Below, one piece after another: positions 7,542-10,926 of a stretch of DNA of 10,926 nt. The notes below the pieces were generated by a model. It searched no databases, was not told where the DNA came from, and saw nothing but the letters and a program-made list of their open reading frames with translations. Positions within the stretch are counted from its first letter, which is position 1; each line of letters opens with the position of its first letter. Origin of the DNA: Verrucomicrobiota bacterium (GTDB taxonomy: Bacteria > Verrucomicrobiota > Verrucomicrobiia > Verrucomicrobiales > DEV007). The stretch is from contig JAHDCN010000074.1 of assembly GCA_020629815.1 (NCBI GenBank), positions 1 through 10,926 on the forward strand. Direction: 5' to 3'. A program made the translations under genes and the position numbers.

Positions 7542-7907
7542 ACTGTAGGTCATGTTGCCAGATGTCAGTTGCAGATACGGCAGAACTTTTTGCTGTTGTT
7601 CTGGTGACATGGTTGGGATGCCGTAAAAGGAACCAGCAAAAGGACCTGTCTCAATCGTTCCGCCTTCGACTACTGCAGCGATAGCAGCTTCCAAATCATC
7701 TTCACCGTTAGAGAAATCCAATCCAGCTGCCCGTGCTGCAGAATAGATTGAGGCGACATTCTGAGCGTTTTTGCGGTTGGCTGATTCTTCCGCAGTAGCA
7801 CCAAAATTAGAAAATTGGGTAATACCGATTGCGCTCAAAATCCCGAGGATCGCAATGACGACGAGCATCTCGACCAGGGAAAAAGCAGCGGTATCCTTCA
7901 ACTTCAT
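7524..7907 (-). CDS. Type IV prepilin-like / pseudopilin protein
   Basis: A 127 aa protein with a class III (prepilin) signal: a short positive leader (MKLKDTAA), then FSLVEMLVVIAILGILSAI. The predicted peptidase cut is Ala8/Phe9, which places Glu at mature position 5 as the family requires. The -1 residue is Ala rather than the usual Gly, which is sometimes tolerated. The hydrophobic helix (9-30) anchors the unprocessed protein in the inner membrane. The remainder is a small globular domain without Cys, so the C-terminal disulfide loop of many type IV pilins is absent. No pilus or type II secretion genes are nearby, so it is an orphan whose assembly machinery must be elsewhere. It could be a pilin, a T2SS pseudopilin or one of the many orphan prepilin-type proteins of PVC bacteria. 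It has its own promoter-like sequence. Confidence 0.82.
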   Translation of the reverse strand: MKLKDTAAFSLVEMLVVIAILGILSAIGITQFSNFGATAEESANRKNAQNVASIYSAARAAGLDFSNGEDDLEAAIAAVVEGGTIETGPFAGSFYGIPTMSPEQQQKVLPYLQLTSGNMTYSSIAEE

Positions 7908-7922
7908 AATTATGGTAATTAT
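7906..7922. promoter_or_regulatory. Inverted repeat over the prepilin start and -10 box
   Basis: ATAATTA (7906-7912) and TAATTAT (7916-7922) form a perfect 7-bp inverted repeat around TGG. It covers part of the start codon and most of the TATAAT box. It could be a repressor operator, but the local sequence is very AT-rich, so chance is a real possibility. Confidence 0.3.
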
Positions 7923-7945
7923 AATTCATATTCAAAGAAGTTCAA
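7918..7945 (-). promoter_or_regulatory. Sigma70-like promoter of the prepilin gene
   Basis: On the - strand TTGAAC (7945-7940) is followed after 16 bases by a perfect TATAAT (7923-7918). The predicted transcription start is only a few bases before the ATG at 7907, so the mRNA would be almost leaderless, in keeping with the absence of an SD. The -35 overlaps the stop codon of the upstream ATPase gene (7944-7942). Confidence 0.5.
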
Positions 7946-8694
7946 GAATCCTCAGAAAATAAATAGCCTAACATTCTGTCGCGATCATTGAGGAAACGTT
8001 GAGTTACCTGGTAGGGTTCGCTTTCCTCCCAGCTTACCTCATCGATACCATCTTCTGAGAATCGGTAGATCGTTGCACCGGGGTAGCCCAATAGGATTGG
8101 CGAATGAGTCGCGATGATGAATTGGGAATGATCTTCGACCAAATCTTTCATCCGAACTAGAAAAGCCAATTGGCGTTGTGGCGACAACGCTGCCTCGGGT
8201 TCATCCAGCAGGTAGACCCCATCGCCACCAAAACGATTTAAAAACAGCGAGAAAAAGGCCTCTCCGTGACTCTGCTGATGTAGAGACTTTCCGCCGTAGC
8301 TGAAGTATCCGTCCGCTGTGGTCCAGTCTTCTTCAAAATCATCGAGCATACTGGCGAAATTGAAAAAATTCTCGGCCCTAAGAAAAAATCCATCCATCGG
8401 TCGCCCCCGTGGAGTTGGTTGATTGAGAAAAATCGAGCTTCCGAGATCGGACCAGAAATCCCGGTTTACCAAGTTGCGGCTGCGGGCACCACCTGCAGAA
8501 TCAAAACCCCATCGATCTGCTACGCCTTCCAGTATTGTGGATTTCCCAGAGCCATTCTCGCCAATAAAGAAGGTCACTCCTTTGTTCAACTTCAGACCAC
8601 TTTCCACTAAATCGGCGACCGCTGGAATCGAGTAAGGAAAGACCAATTCAACGTCTTCTCCAGAATCGCAGGTAATGCCTGAAAGGAAGGGCAT
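7942..8694 (-). CDS. Stand-alone ABC-type AAA ATPase (COG3910-like)
   Basis: A 250 aa ATPase consisting of one nucleotide-binding domain with nothing fused to it. It has Walker A GENGSGKST (45-53), an ABC-signature-like QSHGE (141-145), Walker B VYLLDEP (160-166, catalytic Glu165) and the switch histidine in IIATHSP (His197). The SHGE signature with a compact size fits the family of small predicted ATPases grouped as COG3910; that assignment is from memory and was not searched. No transmembrane segment or nuclease domain (TOPRIM, HNH) is present. The start lies 3 bases after the queC stop with no SD, so it is probably translated by ribosomes coming from queC. The cellular role is unknown. ATPases of this shape also occur in phage-defence systems, but no partner gene of that kind is nearby. 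Confidence 0.75.
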   Translation of the reverse strand: MPFLSGITCDSGEDVELVFPYSIPAVADLVESGLKLNKGVTFFIGENGSGKSTILEGVADRWGFDSAGGARSRNLVNRDFWSDLGSSIFLNQPTPRGRPMDGFFLRAENFFNFASMLDDFEEDWTTADGYFSYGGKSLHQQSHGEAFFSLFLNRFGGDGVYLLDEPEAALSPQRQLAFLVRMKDLVEDHSQFIIATHSPILLGYPGATIYRFSEDGIDEVSWEESEPYQVTQRFLNDRDRMLGYLFSEDS

Positions 8695-8697
8695 CGC

Positions 8698-9354
8698 TTA
8701 GCCGTATACAGTTGGGTCTTCGAGCCCTGCGAGAGCAAAGGCTTCAATCCGCTCTACGCAAGTGCCACATTTGCCGCAGTGAAGCTCATCGCCTTTGTAG
8801 CAAGACCAGGTTCGGGACCAATCTATTTTCAGTGCGTCGCCACGGCTGGCGATATCTTCTTTGCGCATGTCGATAAACGGGCGCAGGACTTCCAGTTTTT
8901 CATAAGTCCCGGAAGAAATGGCTTCAGACATCGGGCGCATGAAGTCTTCCCGACAATCAGGATAAATGGCGTGGTCACCCGAGTGGGCTGCAATTACCAA
9001 ACCGGCAGCGCCGCGACTTTCCGCAAAGCCAGCGGCGATGGAGAGCAAGATGCCGTTCCGAAACGGTACGACAGTTTGCTTCATATTCTCTGCTTCGTAG
9101 TGGCCCTCGGGAATCTCGCCGCCACTTTGCAACAGGTGGCTGGCAAAATGTTCGTTCATGAAAGGCAGTGCAATCACTTCGTGAGAAATTCCCAGGGCAT
9201 CGCAGTGTTCTTTCGCGAAAGGAATCTCTTTGTGGTTGTGCTTCGAGCCATAATCAAAGCTCAGTCCGGCAACTACATCGTGTCCTTCATCGACCGCTTG
9301 ATACAATGCGGTAACGGAATCCATTCCGCCACTTACCAGCACGACCACTTTCAT
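8698..9354 (-). CDS. queC: 7-cyano-7-deazaguanine (preQ0) synthase QueC
   Basis: QueC converts 7-carboxy-7-deazaguanine to preQ0 using ATP and ammonia, in queuosine biosynthesis. The PP-loop motif SGGMDS starts 8 residues after the chosen Met. A C-terminal zinc site has four cysteines in C-x7-C-x2-C-x2-C (in CYKGDELHCGKCGTC), close to the E. coli pattern. Family blocks VVPFRNGILLSIA and AAHSGDHAIYPDCR are also present. I chose the ATG at 9354 because QueC proteins usually begin about 7 residues before SGG. An upstream in-frame ATG at 9378 would add eight residues and overlap queF by 17 bases. Neither has a clear SD. The 218 aa length is normal. It lies 7 bases after queF and 3 bases before the ATPase gene, so these three are likely one transcript. 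Confidence 0.95.
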   Translation of the reverse strand: MKVVVLVSGGMDSVTALYQAVDEGHDVVAGLSFDYGSKHNHKEIPFAKEHCDALGISHEVIALPFMNEHFASHLLQSGGEIPEGHYEAENMKQTVVPFRNGILLSIAAGFAESRGAAGLVIAAHSGDHAIYPDCREDFMRPMSEAISSGTYEKLEVLRPFIDMRKEDIASRGDALKIDWSRTWSCYKGDELHCGKCGTCVERIEAFALAGLEDPTVYG

Positions 9355-9361
9355 GCAGCGA

Positions 9362-9787
9362 TCAGGCAGAAAACTCATCCGGGTACTGAGCCCGAGCGGT
9401 CAGTCGAATGCCACCCCGGGGAGAAAATTTCCCCTCAACCGACATCGAACGAGGTTGGCAGGCAGAGGATAGATCATCAAGGATTCGGTTCACAATGTCC
9501 TCATTGAACGAGGCCAGATTGCGGTACGAAGCCAGGTAAAATTTCAACGATTTGGTTTCGATACAATACTCGTCGGGAACATAGGTGATCAACAGGTGCG
9601 CGGTATCAGGCTGACCTGTCACCGGACAAACCGAGCAAAACTCAGGGTAATCCAGCTCGATGGTATAACTTCGCTGCGCATTTCGATTGGGAAAAACCTC
9701 CAGCTTTGCCTCGTCGGGATGCGACGGCAGACGGTTCTCACTGTGACCCAACAGGGTTAGCTCATCGACCAAAGAGGGTTTACTCAT
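9362..9787 (-). CDS. queF: NADPH-dependent preQ0 reductase QueF (short, type I)
   Basis: QueF reduces the nitrile of preQ0 to the amine preQ1, the base later inserted into GUN-anticodon tRNAs. At 141 aa it is the short, single-domain form (B. subtilis type). The nucleophile Cys54 and Asp61 lie in CPVTGQPD (54-61), the NADPH-binding block is ETKSLKFYLASYRN (77-90), and GKFSPRGGI follows near the C terminus. In the substrate-binding HE motif (His96-Glu97 in B. subtilis) the glutamate is kept (Glu96) but the histidine is Asn95. The ATG at 9787 is fixed by an upstream in-frame stop, and no SD is seen. queC follows on the same strand, so substrate maker and user are co-expressed. Three copies of a 14-base repeat lie across the start of this gene. 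Confidence 0.94.
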   Translation of the reverse strand: MSKPSLVDELTLLGHSENRLPSHPDEAKLEVFPNRNAQRSYTIELDYPEFCSVCPVTGQPDTAHLLITYVPDEYCIETKSLKFYLASYRNLASFNEDIVNRILDDLSSACQPRSMSVEGKFSPRGGIRLTARAQYPDEFSA

Positions 9788-9829
9788 AGACTCAACAGGG
9801 TTAGGTCAGAAGGGTAACAGGGTTAGCTC
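9750..9829. repeat. Three copies of a 14-base repeat around the queF start
   Basis: AACAGGGTTAGCTC occurs at 9750-9763 and 9816-9829, with a one-base variant (GGTC ending) at 9794-9807. The distances between copies are 22 and 44 bases. One copy lies inside queF, where it encodes part of DELTLLG, and two lie in the 52-base gap upstream. The gap also holds a 4-bp hairpin (CGGG/CCCG, 9829-9839) and no clear promoter. The copies may be operator sites or products of short tandem duplication. Confidence 0.6.
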
Positions 9830-9839
9830 GGGCTTCCCG

Positions 9840-10925
9840 CTACTTCTTGATTACAATTTCCACGCGGCGATTCAGCGCCTGTTCTTCCACATTACCGCTG
9901 ATTGGCACCATCGGTTTGGTCTTCCCATGTCCGACGACTTGCACTTTCTCTGTATTGATCCGCAGAGTGCCTGTCAGCCAATCCCGAACAGCCTTGGCCC
10001 GTTTCACACTGAGCTGCTGATTGTATTGCTCGCCGCCAAAGCTGTCGGTGTGCCCCTCGATGATATATTTGGCATCCGGGTTAGTCTGAATCATGAAAGC
10101 CAGCTTCATCATCGCCAAACGGGCTTCTTCTTTCAGCTCGAATTCATTGTAGCCGAAGAGAATATCAGTCGGCAAAATCCCTTTGATTTGTTGTCCGGGT
10201 TTCAATCCGGCGACACCGGCAGCGAGACCGTCCAGCGAAGTGTAGCCCTTGATGAATTCATCACCTTCATTGCCAAAAGCCTTCGACGCCGCATCTTTTA
10301 GAAACTGATCGGTATTCAGCCCTTTGCTTAGGTCTTCCGCCTGATCGAGCTTCATCACGACCTGGCTCTCGGCCACCCGGCTCGACGAATCGATCAGCTT
10401 ATTTCGCATGTCATTCAAATCCTGCGAGAGAACATCGGACACGGACAGGTTTAGAGAATCGGCTGCCAGATCGAGCGCCTGCTTGGGCACAGTTGGAGCT
10501 TCGGCGGAGAAAATTTGGGCGGAATCAACCGGAGCCATGCGCAGCGTTTCCTCCTTGAGTTTTTCCATCGCGTCGAACTCGTCGAGCGATTTGTCGATAG
10601 TATCCAGCTCGCTGAGCTTCTCCGGTTTGTCCGGTAGCTCATCCTGGGGAACATCACGTGGTTCATCGTATTCGTTGAGCAGTTCCTTTAGGCGATCTTC
10701 ATCGATAATCATCTGCTCCGCATCCCGCTGACTTCTCCAAACGATTCCTTCCTCCGGTCCGCTTGGCATCGCTCTCTGGATCGCGCCGAGAACGAAATAC
10801 ATCAGCACATGCAGAATCACCGAGATCAAAACGGCAAGCAGCACCCACCACCCGAGATTTCGGGTTTCCACTTTGAAGACCGAGCCCTGATTGGGCGCCG
10901 GATGCCAGTCATATTCTTCCGCCAT
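9840..10925 (-). CDS. Inner-membrane protein with TonB/TolA-like helix and C-terminal OmpA domain
   Basis: A 361 aa protein with three parts. A 25-residue cytoplasmic tail is followed by one transmembrane helix (about 26-49). Within it, Ser35 and His39 have the S-x3-H spacing of the TonB and TolA helices that couple to ExbB/ExbD or TolQ/TolR. Residues about 50-245 are an acidic, Asp/Glu/Lys-rich and probably extended periplasmic stretch with little recognisable fold. Residues about 250-361 are an OmpA/Pal/MotB peptidoglycan-binding domain: ILFGYNEFEL, GHTDSFGG, YNQQLSVKRAKAV and NRRVEI. Asp294 and Arg309 match the diaminopimelate-binding Asp/Arg pair of OmpA domains, with the same 15-residue spacing. 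It is likely an envelope-spanning tether or energised link; the role is inferred. The ATG lies one base from the window edge, so a longer N terminus cannot be excluded. queF follows 52 bases downstream. Confidence 0.82.
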   Translation of the reverse strand: MAEEYDWHPAPNQGSVFKVETRNLGWWVLLAVLISVILHVLMYFVLGAIQRAMPSGPEEGIVWRSQRDAEQMIIDEDRLKELLNEYDEPRDVPQDELPDKPEKLSELDTIDKSLDEFDAMEKLKEETLRMAPVDSAQIFSAEAPTVPKQALDLAADSLNLSVSDVLSQDLNDMRNKLIDSSSRVAESQVVMKLDQAEDLSKGLNTDQFLKDAASKAFGNEGDEFIKGYTSLDGLAAGVAGLKPGQQIKGILPTDILFGYNEFELKEEARLAMMKLAFMIQTNPDAKYIIEGHTDSFGGEQYNQQLSVKRAKAVRDWLTGTLRINTEKVQVVGHGKTKPMVPISGNVEEQALNRRVEIVIKK

Positions 10926-10926
10926 A

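Noticed and set aside
7942..9378. QueC plus ATPase as a QatABCD-like defence system
   Set aside because: That system also pairs a QueC-like protein with an ATPase. Here queC is of normal housekeeping length and paired with queF, the ATPase is small and ABC-like, and no QatB or TatD-like gene is present.
8779..9507. A 242-codon open frame on + opposite queC and queF
   Set aside because: It is antisense to two clearly identified genes, its translation has no recognisable motif, and it spans their junction. It is a by-product of the real reading frames.
9810..9827. Resemblance of AAGGGTAACAGGGTTAG to the I-SceI homing site
   Set aside because: It has mismatches and a missing base, no homing endonuclease gene is nearby, and the similarity is explained by the local AACAGGGTTAG repeat.
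9788..9839. preQ1 riboswitch before queF
   Set aside because: The 52-base gap has only a 4-bp hairpin and the repeats. I could not find the stem plus A-rich tail arrangement of known preQ1 riboswitch classes.

Overview
The window looks like chromosomal DNA from a Gram-negative bacterium. The envelope evidence is an ADP-heptose (LPS core) enzyme domain, an inner-membrane protein ending in an OmpA peptidoglycan-binding domain, and a type IV prepilin-like protein. Several genes lack a clear Shine-Dalgarno (SD) sequence, and an orphan prepilin-like gene is present. Together these hint at Verrucomicrobiota or a related PVC-group lineage, but this is a weak inference made without any database search.

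Layout. Positions 1-48 are the 3' part of a tRNA-Gln(UUG). Next, on the + strand, comes a two-gene DNA-repair operon: an SbcD/Mre11-like nuclease (97-1281) and an SbcC/Rad50/YhaN-like ATPase (1278-3974). They overlap by 4 bases, and a perfect 9-bp hairpin covers the second gene's SD sequence. Convergent to them, on the - strand, are two M29-family aminopeptidases: a canonical one (5314-6411) and, downstream of it, a diverged paralogue (4003-5205) lacking one expected active-site tyrosine. Divergent from the canonical peptidase is a fused gene on + (6474-7541). It joins a heptose-1-phosphate adenylyltransferase (RfaE2/HldE C-terminal type) to a glycinamide ribonucleotide formyltransferase (PurN).

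The right third is a close-packed - strand cluster, read from 10925 down to 7524. It holds a TonB/TolA-like helix plus OmpA-domain protein, queF, queC, a small stand-alone ABC-type ATPase and a prepilin-like protein. queF and queC make and reduce preQ0 for queuosine. The ATPase start lies 3 bases after the queC stop, so it is probably co-translated with queC. The prepilin gene has its own promoter-like sequence and overlaps the fused gene tail to tail by 18 bases.

Most of the window is ordinary housekeeping content. I see no CRISPR array, transposase, integrase or recognisable defence island. The points worth a second look are the RfaE2-PurN fusion, the TolA-like/OmpA chimera, the SD-masking hairpin between the repair genes, the Tyr-less M29 paralogue, and a three-copy 14-base repeat at the start of queF.
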